DNA from: Arbacia lixula
Taxonomy: Eukaryota; Echinodermata; Echinoidea; Arbacioida; Arbaciidae
Direction: 5' to 3'
DNA: 64,000 bases
Assembly (NCBI GenBank): GCA_963669155.1
Contig: OZ022595.1
Span: 3,188,705 to 3,252,704, forward strand
A program made the translations under genes and the position numbers. Positions within the stretch are counted from its first letter, which is position 1. Each line of letters opens with the position of its first letter. Below, piece by piece: positions 14,521 to 25,294 of this stretch. The notes beneath the pieces are model-generated. The model searched no databases, was not told the DNA's origin, and worked only from the letters and a program-made list of their open reading frames with translations.

Positions 14521-15048
14521 CCCCCATAAAGGTATTTGTCATGCCACGTTGTCCATCGAGGAAAGACACATGGGTGAGATGCGAGGTGTGCGGCAGATGG
14601 ATGCATCTCCGGTGTGCACACCTAGGTTGCGTTCGTTGCGTTCAATCATGATTGAAGACGTTATTCAAAATGCAAACATGAATCACGATAATGACAGAAT
14701 CAGCATTCAGACGACTTCTCTCCAATAACGTTTCTACTCGGATTCGGGCCGATCCAGTGTGCATCCCAGTGCGCGGTTTGACCCAGGAAGTATAGGTCAG
14801 CTTTTACGCGCGCGTTTTCTGACTTCCACGTGGGCTTCTTGACTAGCACCGGAAATAGGCCGACACAATGATGTCGCGGTTGCGTTCAAGCACAAACGCA
14901 ATCGTGATTCTGCAGAAACGAATTTTGAAGCACAATTCTAATCATGATTCTAGGGCAAAAAAGTGTCGCATGAACGCAACCCCAGATTGCCATCCCTCCA
15001 CAGACGAAGAGTATATTTGCCAAGTCTGTTGCTGCCAGTACAACTAGG
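14521..15048 (+). pseudogene. PHD-like zinc finger split by a MITE
   Basis: The first half encodes WVRCEVCGRWMHLRCAHL, the core of a PHD finger. The second half, beyond a 357-bp insertion, encodes DEEYICQVCC and then a stop. If the insertion and one copy of a 3-bp flank are removed, the halves join in frame. PHD fingers occur both in chromatin proteins and in retroelement ORFs. I cannot tell which source this had. Confidence 0.55.
14625..14981. mobile_element. 357-bp MITE, PIF/Harbinger-like
   Basis: It begins GGTTGCGTTC and ends GAACGCAACC (10-bp perfect TIR), with AATCATGATT near both ends. The flanking trinucleotides CTA and CCA suggest a mutated 3-bp target duplication, as used by PIF/Harbinger. 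It carries no ORF. Confidence 0.65.
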
Positions 15049-15499
15049 TGAAGATTTGTTTAAGGTTCTTTATGCCTTTCCTGAAGCAGTTGGGTTGTGT
15101 CAAGTATAAAAAATGTCATTGCTAATATGGTTGCATATCTTCTTATCAATTCCATACTTTAAATTCAGACCTAATTTGTAGCCTATTTCCGTGTTTGAAT
15201 GGCAAAGGTAAGGCATCTACTGTGGGAATTGAGAAGGTTGTATTGAGACTTTTAACATATCAAGCATGAAGGTAAATCATGTCATTTATGGAAGATCTAA
15301 TGCTCACGTGGTGCTCATTCTGATGAAATGTTAATATGGGGAAAATAATAGCTGAGGGGCAGTATAATACATGACTTTGACAGAATTAAAGGTTTCCATA
15401 CAGTACCTGGATTAATGCTTGTGGTACTGGATTGACGTTCATCATGTGTAAAAAATTATAGAATACAAAACCAACTCCATAAGGGTGCTACTTTATCAT

Positions 15500-16625
15500 T
15501 TTTATGCCCACGCCACGAAGTGGCCGGAGGCATTATGTCTCGGGTTGTCTGTCCGTCCGTCCGTCCGTCCGTCCGTAAGTCCGTCCTGAATCCGTTTAGG
15601 CAATATCTTGAGAACCATTAAGCAGATTTGCTTCAAACTTAGTACATATATGTATTGCATGAAACCAATGAAGTGTGTAAAATTGGGGTCAAATCTGATT
15701 GAGGTCAAAGGTCAAAGGTCAATGAAATTTGTGAAAATTTGCTAGAAATTGCCCCAAACTTAAAATTTTTCACAATAAATCCAAATCCAATGGTACAATT
15801 CCAACCAAACATAGTGAAACGATGGATCACTACTTGGGGGTAGACTGGTGACATTGTTGGTGAAATTGCTGGAAGGTCAGAGGTCAATAACCTTTGCAAA
15901 AATTGATATTTTTCACAATAAATCCAAATCCAATTCCAATGGCGCAATCCTAACCAAACATGTTGTCTCACTTCATGGAGGTAGACTGGTGAAAGTTTGG
16001 GTAAAACTCCTGAGAGTTCAAAGGTCAAAGGTAATTGAACTTTGCCAAAAATTAGCTAAAAATTGCCCCCAAAGTGATAATTTTCAAAATGTATCCAAAT
16101 CCAATGGAGCAATACCAACCAAACATGGTGCAAAGATGGATCACTGCTAGACTGATAACATTTTTGGTGAAATTTCTCAAAGGTCAGGGATCAAAGGTCA
16201 ATGAACTTTGCCAAAATTGCCTAAAGATTGCCCCCAAATATTTTCACATTGAATCCAATACTAATGATTCAATTCAAACTAAACATAGTACAGAGATGTA
16301 TCACTTCATGGAGGTAAACTGGTGAAGTTTAGGTAAAATTCCTGTAAAGTCAAAGGTCACTGAACTTCGCCCCAAATTGGCTAATTTTAAACAAATTTTG
16401 CACAAGGATAGATTTAGACAGACTGGTTAGATTAGATTGGAAGTCAAAGAAGTAAGAGGTCAAAAGTCAATGAACATTGCCAAACTTGGCTTAACTTGAA
16501 GAAACAGAATGTGATATTTTCACTTCACATGGGAGCAATGGTACATTGCCCATCAAACATCCACATTTTCTGATAATAGCAAAGAAGCGGAGGCATATTT
16601 ATCGACTGTGTGGCAGTCGAATTGC
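15500..16625. repeat. Interspersed repeat with GTCC microsatellite and diverged internal tandem units
   Basis: It opens with CACGCCACGAAGTGGC and a (GTCC)n tract (15548-15576). About five diverged units of ~150-170 bp follow, each with GGTCAAAGGTCAATGAAC, an AATTGCCCC block, an AATCCAAATCCAATGG block and ACCAAACAT. It closes near 16585 with AGCGGAGGCAT, which resembles the opening GGCCGGAGGCAT. Probably a non-autonomous element; the family is not assigned. Confidence 0.65.
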
Positions 16626-17235
16626 TCTAGTTTTATCTTGCTTTTTACAAAATTTGACTCTATTGAAATGAGAGAATGCAAAGAGTAGAAGTTTTCATTC
16701 AGTATTTTATGATTAAACAGTCTGGTACATGTACTTGATTGATGCTCATGGTACCGGAATAGCGCTCGTGATATGATAAAATGAAAGAATACAAAATCAG
16801 CTCGATATAGATATAGGTTAAAGCAAGTTTGTGGGCAACATGGGAGTGTTGAATTTAAGATGAAAAAAAATTGAGTTTGATATAGCAAAAAACTTAAATT
16901 GAGGGGAAATTAATTCCAATAGAAAGTGATACAATTTAAAATTAATACAGAAACTCCACACAAAGTGTTCAAAGAGATTTTTCCAGATATAGAGAGTAAT
17001 AATGGTTACCATTGATTGTATTTTGAGGGGAAATAAAGGAAAAATAAATAGAATTCGGATTAAGCCTTGTTGTATCAGGTGTATGTATGTAGGCCTATTG
17101 CATATGATTGTAATGTGTAATAAAGGATTATTATATTTATATTTTCATCATAAATTGACTGGTTTCAAGGGAAAGTAAGGCAGACCTTCTAGCTTTTATT
17201 TCAATTTTAGTTGTTATTCATTATTGGAAATAATA

Positions 17236-17375
17236 GTGCCATTCTCATTGTGCTTAAAAAATTGCGATGTTAGAAAAATCGCGAAGTTAGGGGACAATAG
17301 GGACAATTGGTACGGTTGATAGGCAACTTTCACCCTAACTTCGCGATTTTTCTAATATCACGATGAGAATGGCAC
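17236..17375. mobile_element. 140-bp MITE with TA target duplication
   Basis: Ends GTGCCATTCTCAT / ATGAGAATGGCAC are inverted repeats that extend inward through GTTAGAAAAATCGCGAAGTT. TA flanks both ends (17234-17235 and 17376-17377), as for Tc1/mariner-type elements. Confidence 0.75.
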
Positions 17376-17377
17376 TA

Positions 17378-18289
17378 CTTTTTCTATTCTTATTTTTTGA
17401 GCAAAATCATCCCTAATTTTTCGGTCAGAAATTGTGGGAGATCTGGGAAGAAGAAATAAATCTTACGATGTTACATACATGCATTGCTTGGTTGGAATGT
17501 TTCATAAACTTGATGAGGGTGTTGTTATCTACATTATAAAAAGTAACTATATTCTTGTCTTATTCATTAAGACTCTGGTGCAAAATTCATGCCTGTCATA
17601 TAATGGGATCTACGATCGTCTTAATCAAATACAGATTCATTGTTTCATGTACTGTTACTGGTATTGGTTCTTGTGTTACCATTATCACCAGCTGAATAAG
17701 CATGTGTTCATTAAATTACTGTGGATCATGTAGACCTCACCACACAAAAAAATAAAGTGAATTGTCGTTTGTGTGTCTCACAAGTTTCCTGAGAGATGTG
17801 ACTTCTCCCTGCTCTTTTTCAAAGTTGCTTTACAAGAATCAATTTTTTTTCTATTTTCTTGTCATGTATAAAAACAACAAAGGAATACATTATACATAAC
17901 AATACAGAAGAAATATCAGTACAATACTTTTCACAATAGGATGCCCAGGACGACGTAGTAATGAACATGCAGGGCAAATATAACACAAAAAGTGCAAATA
18001 ATCAAAGTTCATAAAATCATATCAATTAAAATTGTATTAGAGTGAGAAGATGAATGAATTAAGATTTCAACAATAACAAGAAATACACATGTAGTTAAAA
18101 AAAAATGTCAGTTTCATTCAATTCATTGTAACATTTTTTTTAATGATACAACAAACTGGCTGACTTAATAAATGTAGTGGAAATTCATATCGATATTGAC
18201 TTGTAAAAGGGACGTAATGTAATTATGCATGTACATCGTGTGTTAGATAGTTATGTAGTGTGTGAGCGTATGTCAATTCTGTATGTAAT

Positions 18290-18321
<32 letters not shown>

Positions 18322-18487
18322 ATAAGCAAGTGCAAAATTGTGTGCGTACAGTGTTTACACTGTATTATAATAATACGATTCCGACTAAGTAGGTATGACT
18401 TCACGTGATAAAGCGTAGTTTTGCCCATGTGATCACCTGCGAAGAAGAAAAGTTCGTTACACTCTAGGGGTTACATGTGGTTAGTAC
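17378..18487. other. No gene seen; GT microsatellite
   Basis: AT-rich sequence with a (GT)n tract at about 18293-18320. The ORFs here are short and low-complexity. Confidence 0.5.
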
Positions 18488-18970
18488 TTTTTGTCTCGCC
18501 TGAACGAAGTTCGGTAGAGACCTAGTGATCACTTTTCCTGTTAGTCTGTTGGTCTGTTAGTCTGTTGGTATGTTGGTCTGTTACAAAAATGTTAGTTTTA
18601 TTTCTGCATCAATTGTGATAAAACTTGGTAAAATGATCCTTGGGTAATACCACATGTGTCGTCATGAGGTTGATGGGGGTGAAAGGTCATCTAGGGGTCA
18701 AAAGGTAAAATGACATGAGGCCATGTGCCTCATTTTTCTCAAAGCTTTCGTTTGACTTGCTCTCTTCTCTTTTTCTGCATCAATTGTGATCACACTCGGT
18801 ACAAATGATCTTTAGGTAATACCATATGTGTCTCTCCATGAGGCTGATGTGGTCAAAGGTCATCTACGGGTCAAAAGTTTTGAAAAAATATTTGAAAAAA
18901 AAACTTAGCACTGTTTATCAATTGCGAAATCAGGCGAGACTCGTGGTTCGCGAACCACCTTGCTTGTTTC
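18488..18970. mobile_element. Interspersed repeat bounded by GTCTCGCC
   Basis: It starts GTCTCGCCTGAACGAAGTTC and ends with AGGCGAGACTCGTGGTTCGC. The terminal CTCGCCT/AGGCGAG are inverted, and each end has its own small hairpin (GAACGAAGTTC; GGTTCGCGAACC). The interior has a (GTCTGTTA)n-like tract and two diverged copies of a TCATCTAGGGGTCAAAAG block. No ORF. Confidence 0.6.
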
Positions 18971-19924
18971 GCTGATCTCTTCACTCTTCACTCCTCACAG
19001 TCCTAACGCGTGATCAATATTTTCAGTACGTGGGAAATAAAAGTTCGTTACACTCGGACTATCAATTGACTAACAGTAGACTAACAGGAGCTCGGCGCCG
19101 CGGTACGTGGTAACAAATTTGTGGTCATTGTTAGTTACGTCTACGGCTTGGGTATAGGTAGAGAATATCATATTTGGTACAGATAGTTAGTTTGAGATGT
19201 GGAATATAAAGCAAATAATAAATTTTGGTTTCAGGCAATGAGACGACCTATCACTTCCTCGGTCATCTGAATGTATACGCTATCATTCCTCAGCTTCACT
19301 TTGGAAGGAAAGCTACATTTATTTATTTATTCATTCATTCATTAATTCCTGCATAGTTCTCCAATAACAAACCATGTGATACGACCAATGACATATAAAA
19401 TATACATGTGACAAATAGCAATCTATTTAAGATACATACAAAGTATTAAGACATACATATACTTGTACACAGTGGAACATACAGAGGTCTGACAATATAA
19501 GCTTGTAGCTTTAAGGGTTGCTTGTTTTCATATATAACCCTTACCTACACTATACAGAAATGTTACAACGAAAATACAAGCGAAAATCGGAAGAGATGGG
19601 GGGGGGGGGGGCAGAAAGGAGGAGGGGTTGTCCAATTAACCACATTAATAGGGAGTTGTCACATTCATATCAAAATATACACGCCAATGATATGAATAAT
19701 ACAAGAAACAGATACAAAACAAAACAAAAATGTGAGGTAGGTGTCGATTGATAAACTAAAAAATTAAGAACATTAACTAGTCATAGAATCTATGGTCCAC
19801 ATAATGTAAAATAATCTGACATCAAGTTAACAAAACTCAGACTTACTCAGACTTCATCCTCTACAGAAAAGAATCCTCCGTTATATGTGCCAATTATCAT
19901 TACCTTGAACCTTCTTTACCCAAC

Positions 19925-20212
19925 CGTTTTCATATCCTTCATGTTTGTTATATAAATACGATGCAAATTGGCTGTTTAATGCGCAGATTCTTTTCAAACT
20001 CGCTACCTTCTTATATCGTGCACATGCTTTCATTGAATGCAGAAATTCATCAACACAATACCCGTCAGTCTGTTAAATTCCACATGAGGGAAGTAATAAA
20101 AATGCTCCAGTAACATGGAATTCATTATCAGCCCACATTCAGAATGCTCAGTTCATCAATTCCTTTAAAATTCAACTTAAAGCATTCCTCCTCTCTAATC
20201 ATTATTGACCTG
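19925..20212 (+). pseudogene. LINE reverse-transcriptase 3' remnant (+ strand)
   Basis: Frame-broken translation gives HNTRQSVKFH and then TWNSLSAHIQNAQFINSFKI to a stop near 20209. This is the usual C-terminal signature of CR1/Jockey-type LINE ORF2. Only the tail remains. The sequence 18971-19924 has TTCA-type repeats and a G-run near 19600 but no supported gene. Confidence 0.6.
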
Positions 20213-20469
20213 GCGAAACATAGAATAAAGTAATTTAACAGCTTTATCTCTCCAGTGTAATTATTTTGTTTTCTCTTCAGATTCTTATCAAGCCACTGAG
20301 GCTTTTACGGGTAAACCTTTTTTTCATTATCTATACTTACATATGAATTCTCTATAGATACTCATGTTGCGCCGATTTTTATTAACCGTCACTATTGCCG
20401 ATTAGTCGCTATTCATTCAAATTTTCCTATGTTAATTCATATGTCGATGTAATACATGTTTGAGTGTTT

Positions 20470-20473
<4 letters not shown>

Positions 20474-20522
<49 letters not shown>

Positions 20523-20580
20523 ATATATATATATGTATATATAGCCTATATAAATATATATATGTATATATATATATGTT
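20474..20580. repeat. (TA)n microsatellite
   Basis: A long alternating TA tract, interrupted near 20520-20570. A second tract lies at 20757-20791, at the 3' side of the Penelope-like element. Confidence 0.95.
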
Positions 20581-20754
20581 CTTTTTGTTGATGTATTTAT
20601 TGTTATTTCATATGTGCACTGTACTGTACTGTCGTTAATGTTATTGATTCCAGATCCTGATTAAGGGCAGGTGCCCGAAAGCTTGGTCCTATAACCAGAT
20701 AACTAGTGGTAAACAATGTCTTGCAACGGCCCTCTTCGACCCCCCTCTTCTGAT

Positions 20755-20794
<40 letters not shown>

Positions 20795-20893
20795 TAAATA
20801 TAGGTAGAACTTACTACATAAAGTTTTACAGAACTGTTTGGTGAGGACCCAGTTTACAGGTCTTCACTCCTCAGAAACTGTATGTAGACTGAG

Positions 20894-23847
20894 TCAATCT
20901 CGGTTATTCATTAAAGTGATCGTTTGTTTGAGAAGTTGCATAGTAGGTGCTTTCTTTTGTGACGGCATGTGCTGGCGAGCTCGTTTCTTTTGTTGAGTGT
21001 GGACAAAAGTGGCTTTTGGATTATGAGGAACTTTTCTTCCAGACAAAGTTCGCATGTTGTACTCGTCGGTGTGTAAGCTCTGGCATTTGCGATAATCTTC
21101 CATTTGAGGATGTGCTGAACATTGTTGTCTTTTAGCCTCCAAATATACTCGCTGAGTGTTGTGGCGTTCCGTTTTGTTTCATTTTTGAAGCTGGAGATGT
21201 GGGCACTGTAGCGCGTTTTGAATGTATTCTCTGTGAGGCCGATTTAAGTTTCTGCCTTAGTATTGTCTTGCCGTGTTACAGTCGCCTGGTACACAACGCT
21301 GCTGGTGAGGCAATTGTTCTGCAGTGGGCATTGTTGCTTGTTTCTGCAGTTGCAATTAGGCTGCGTGCTTTGTTGGGGTTTGTTTTTGTTCAAGACGGAT
21401 TTATTGTGAGCGGATATGATTTGGCCTACGTTCGGCATACAGCTGTAACTTAATTTTACAGTGTTTCTGTTGAGAAGTTTGTGGAGTTTATGTCCAACTG
21501 GGAAGCACTTGTCCAGTAGGTTGAAGAACTGTCGGCCTATGTTGGTGGCAACATTATCATTGTACGGGGGGTTAAACCAAGTTACGTTTCTTTTTCTGCT
21601 GCGTTCTTTCTTTTTGTTCTGATCCTGGTTGGTTTTGGGTTCTGGGTTGTACTTGAGCTTATAATTGTAGCCGCTCTTTTCAAGTGCTTCTTGGTAGACT
21701 GGTGCTACTTCTCTGAAGACTTTATCATTTGATGATATATTCAGGTAGATGTTAGAACTGGAGTCAGCACGAAGCATAATTTATTCCTACACCAGTCGCG
21801 TTCACTGATAACACAATAGAATATTTGACGCATTTGGTTCTTTGATCCAGTGACGACCACCGCCAAATATGCAAAGCGAATTTTGGATGCATTTAGAGGA
21901 TTATATATTTTGTATGCGCAGAAAATTTCAGAACCACTTCATGAACCGAAGTGCATGTGCAGTAGTAGTACATCTTATAAAGATACGATTCTGTGTATTT
22001 CAGATTATATTGTTGCTTCGTTTTGGGGATAAAAGGAGAATACTGTAGAAAACGTGCCAGAGAAATGCCTCCATATCGCACATTAAGCAATGATATTTCA
22101 TTAAAAATATCTTGTAAATCGTTTATTGAGTGTTTTATCTTCCATGGAAACAAGCTCAATTTCGTGTCCGGAGGTGTCCGAAAAAGTTACGGACCAAATT
22201 CTTTCTCCAATTTTTCCAAAATTTACCTTCGCTCACCCCAAAATTAATTCACAGTGTGTGTAAAAAAAATCACCTACGAGCTCCCAGCGAAGGCTGAACG
22301 GTTGACATATTTCTCAAAACAGATTTTCTTTTGTTATTCAGAGGAAGGCACTACCTAATTAGAAATACAGCTAATTGTTTAAAACACCTGAATGTCTTGA
22401 ATTTTTATGAGGCGGCGGTCATCATAGATCAAAGGAAATCTATCCGAGCACAGTCCATTCATGATAGGTCCATGATATATTAGACAGTCGTCGGTTGATA
22501 CTTTCCGGGATATTTTTTATAACACATGGCGGATGGTTGCTCTCTCTGTGTACATAGAGGGGGGTGTTATTGGGTTTCATGAATGGTTTGTAGGTTCCAG
22601 ATCGCAGGCCCAGTGTAATGTCGAAAAAGTTCACTTCTTTTTTGTTAGCTTCTATGGTGATGCGCAATCCATTGTTCGCAAGCACTTTGCATATTTCTTT
22701 CATCATGAGTTCCGTTTGTCGGGGTGATCTCTGGCAAATGGCTAGTCCATCGTCTCTGTATAAGCCGACGTCAATGTCGATATGCTGGAGTTGTGATAAC
22801 AGAAATAATCCGACTAGTTCACATGTTTCGGCGCCGTCATAACTTCCCATTGTAACATCAAATTCGGTGTTGGTGCGTTTGCACCACGGGGTGTCGCTGT
22901 TTTTGGCATGGCGGATGATGTGCTTTTCATAGTCGGATATCTCGTCGAATTGAGATGCGAGAGTTAATGCTTTGTTGAGAAGGTCCTCCGTAATTGATGG
23001 GTAGAAGTCACAGATGTCGAAGCATATGAATGATTTATTTGGTTTGGTTGCTTGGTTGAACCAAGAAATGACTTCATCGGTACTTTTCCACTGGTTGAAT
23101 TTGGACGAGTTTACAATTTTCGAATTGATTCTTTCAAGTATCTGCTTACTATATCTTTCCGATTTCAGATTTAGAAGGGTTTATTAGTCTGCAGGTAGGT
23201 TTGTTGTTGAAGTTAGGTTTGTGGTCCTTAAGAGTTATAAATGCTTGTTTCTTACCCGGGTTCTGAATTCTGTCATCGAGGTGCAGTTTTGTCGCAATGC
23301 TTTTGTCTTCGGCGGTCGTGCGTTTCACTGACGTTCTTGGTGCTTTCTTGTAGTCCTTTTCGATGTTCTGTTTAAGTAATTCATTGTGCTGATCCGGTTT
23401 TAGCTTGTAGAAGTAATTAGTTTTGTCTGCAGAAACGAACAGGTTTGGGTATTGCTTGATGTTATCCGTATCCTTGCGTAGCTGTGTTTGGAACGGTTTC
23501 TGGTTGTTTTTGAATTCTACGTTTTGCACTATGTTCAATATTCCATCTTCAATCTCTTTTAGTTCGGGTATCTGTGGCGGGGCTCTTGAAGAACGAAATC
23601 TATAGGTTTCCTTCTCGTGTTGGCTGTGCGAGTTGGGCTTCAAAAAGAAGTGGGTTCTCCATCTGATATTTCTGATGAATTTCTCTGCTTTGTCAATCAG
23701 GCATTTCAGATACGTTTTCCTCGTTGGTATGGGTATGTTCTTTGTCGAATAACCGAGGTTGACGCAGTTAAGTCCGTGGTCCATGGTAGTTTTGAGAGTG
23801 CTCAACAAATATATAAAGCTCCTGTCATCAGTTGAGCACTCTACCAC
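20894..23847 (-). pseudogene. Penelope-like retroelement with RT and GIY-YIG endonuclease, broken
   Basis: Read on the minus strand, 23847-23149 gives a 232-aa N-terminal region. A +1 frameshift lies at ~23149. Then comes the reverse transcriptase (FDVTMGSYDGAETCELVGLF; GLYRDDGLA; KEVNFFDITLGL) to 22473. A 731-bp insertion interrupts it, and 21741-21244 continues with the linker, including CNCRNKQQCPLQNNC. A TAA at 21244-21246 replaces the Tyr of the YIG motif (ET*IGLTENTFKTRYSAHI). The endonuclease frame then stays open to about 20900. This order matches Penelope-like elements. (TA)n tracts flank both sides. Frameshift, stop and insertion make it non-functional. Confidence 0.82.
21742..22472. 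mobile_element. 731-bp insertion in the Penelope-like RT with 9-bp direct repeats
   Basis: TGATATATT occurs at 21733-21741 and 22473-22481. Removing the insert plus one copy rejoins the RT frame (LSNIS to SNDKVF). An imperfect inverted repeat (TTTGATC...GACCACCGCC, near 21838-21864 and 22411-22437) lies inside the insert but not symmetrically at its ends. A DNA transposon making 8-9-bp duplications fits. The superfamily is unassigned. Confidence 0.6.
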
Positions 23848-23869
23848 TGGATGTTTTTGCCCATACTTG

Positions 23870-23899
23870 GATATATATATATATATATATATGCTATTT

Positions 23900-23942
<43 letters not shown>
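23870..23942. repeat. (TA)n microsatellite upstream of the Penelope-like element
   Basis: Two TA tracts are separated by a short TGCTATTTATAC-type break. They adjoin the 5' side of the retroelement, mirroring the TA tracts on its 3' side. Confidence 0.95.
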
Positions 23943-23943
<1 letters not shown>

Positions 23944-23949
23944 TTAATA

Positions 23950-24168
23950 GTACATATCAAATGAATGAAATGAATGAATGAATGAATGAAAACAAATTGA
24001 TTGCTTGTCATCAAAATAAGGTTGTGAATAATTGTTTACATCTTAGACACGAGCATGCGCTTGACAGTATGTTTAAACGAATATTCCGTCAACAAATTGC
24101 AAAGTTCATTTTGTTAATAATTCCACACATCTGGACCCCTATGCCTAATTGATTTATGAGCTAACATG
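23950..24168 (-). pseudogene. 3' fragment of the LINE that hosts the Polinton
   Basis: Minus-strand reading from the Polinton edge gives KSIRHRGPDVWNY, the standard end of a LINE ORF2, then degenerate sequence. It closes with a (TTCA)n tail at ~23965-23990. It continues the LINE piece at 40888-42770 on the other side of the Polinton. Confidence 0.68.
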
Positions 24169-24496
24169 AGTAGTAAAGTGGTACGTATAGTCCGAAATTA
24201 ATATCATAATCATAAATTTATGAATTATGAAATATGAAATATGAATTATGAATTATGGAATATGGATTATGGATTCAGAGATGAATTATGGATTATGGAT
24301 TATGAATTATGGGTTATGGATTATAAATTATGGATTATGGATTAATAAGGGATTAATTATGAAATATGACATATCTAGGATTATAATGACGACTGTCAAT
24401 GATCATAATGACGACTGTCAATGGTCATAATGACGATTGTGGCGATGATTATTGATGACGTCAGTGACGTCATGTACACGTATACATTATGTCATA
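24169..24496 (+). repeat. Polinton left terminal inverted repeat (~328 bp)
   Basis: It matches the reverse complement of 40553-40887 with small length differences. The outer part is built from ATTATGGATT-type short repeats, followed by two GTCAATGATCATAATGACGA-like units and paired CRE palindromes. Confidence 0.95.
24456..24472. promoter_or_regulatory. Two CRE palindromes (TGACGTCA) in the left TIR
   Basis: TGACGTCA occurs at 24456-24463 and 24465-24472. This is the consensus for ATF/CREB-type bZIP factors. It lies ~200 bp upstream of the first rightward gene and is repeated in the right TIR. The role is inferred from the motif only. Confidence 0.5.
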
Positions 24497-24667
24497 TGCA
24501 GAAAATAGCAAACGTCTGATAAACGTTTAAGATCGTGTCTTGACATGCCCGTTTACACAAAGGTTGCCCATGCATTGAAAGTGAATGGGAGTTGGTGAAT
24601 AAAAGCGCGCGATTTTGTTAATTTCAGTCAGATCCAGTTGACTATACAGCTCGAGAGTCATAACTGT

Positions 24668-25294
24668 ATGTATCGTTATTATCACTACGTTTACGGCGAG
24701 GAATTGGCAGAAAGCATGACTGGCGTACCCCCCAAAGCTGTCGACTATACCGGTAGTTTTTCTCCGAGTGAATTACAATACATCGACGGCGTTAGCCCTA
24801 ATATGGACGTGGATCAACGTAATGAGAGCCGTATGCAGCGAGGGTGTTCATTCTTCTCAGATTCTGGACTTGTAGACGGAAACCTCTCTGTATCAAAGTC
24901 TCCATTGTCTCAGTATAATCAGGAAGACTACAAACCAATTAAAAGCATGCCGCCCCAAACGAGTCCTATCAGCGCTAATACGGGGACAAAGGCCGCCACG
25001 CCCGCTGTCGATGAATGGGTCGGGAAGACTGGTACCAACACCATGGAGGGAGACTCAACGAATGGCGTCACTTTGTGTAAACTTCCACTCAGCGTTAAAG
25101 ATGGTCAAGCCAAGTACGTGACAGTGAGGCACTTCAAGGGCAAGGTCTACGTGGACATACGCGCATTCTTCGAATCCGACGGAAAGTATATACCAACCAA
25201 GAAGGGGATCACTTTGGCCGCCAGAGAATTCAAGGCGATGACGATGATCAACAGACAGCTTACAACAGCAGTTCAGCGTGGAACCTACATGTAA
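24668..25294 (+). CDS. PC4/Sub1-like ssDNA-binding protein
   Basis: 208 aa from the first ATG (24668). The open frame extends a little further upstream only through a TTG. Residues ~150-200 (VRHFKGKVYVDIRAFF, then KYIPTKKGITLAAREF) match the core of the PC4/Sub1 domain: a beta sheet with a basic KGK-VDIR strand, the PxKKGI turn, and a C-terminal helix. PC4 proteins bind single-stranded DNA and act in transcription, repair and replication. The N-terminal ~145 residues are polar, low-complexity and unrecognised. Being first from the left TIR suggests an early role, possibly with the polymerase downstream. PC4 is not among the core Polinton genes I know, so this is accessory cargo. TTTCAG just upstream leaves open a spliced 5' end. 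Confidence 0.72.
   Translation: MYRYYHYVYGEELAESMTGVPPKAVDYTGSFSPSELQYIDGVSPNMDVDQRNESRMQRGCSFFSDSGLVDGNLSVSKSPLSQYNQEDYKPIKSMPPQTSPISANTGTKAATPAVDEWVGKTGTNTMEGDSTNGVTLCKLPLSVKDGQAKYVTVRHFKGKVYVDIRAFFESDGKYIPTKKGITLAAREFKAMTMINRQLTTAVQRGTYM

Noticed and set aside
20456..20638. Tyr/Ile repeat ORF
   Set aside because: Translation of a (TA)n microsatellite.
24638..24667. Upstream N-terminal extension of the PC4-like protein
   Set aside because: It needs a TTG start. Likewise GTG/TTG starts for the protease, minor capsid, basic protein, 256-aa protein and ORF A were dropped in favour of the first ATG.
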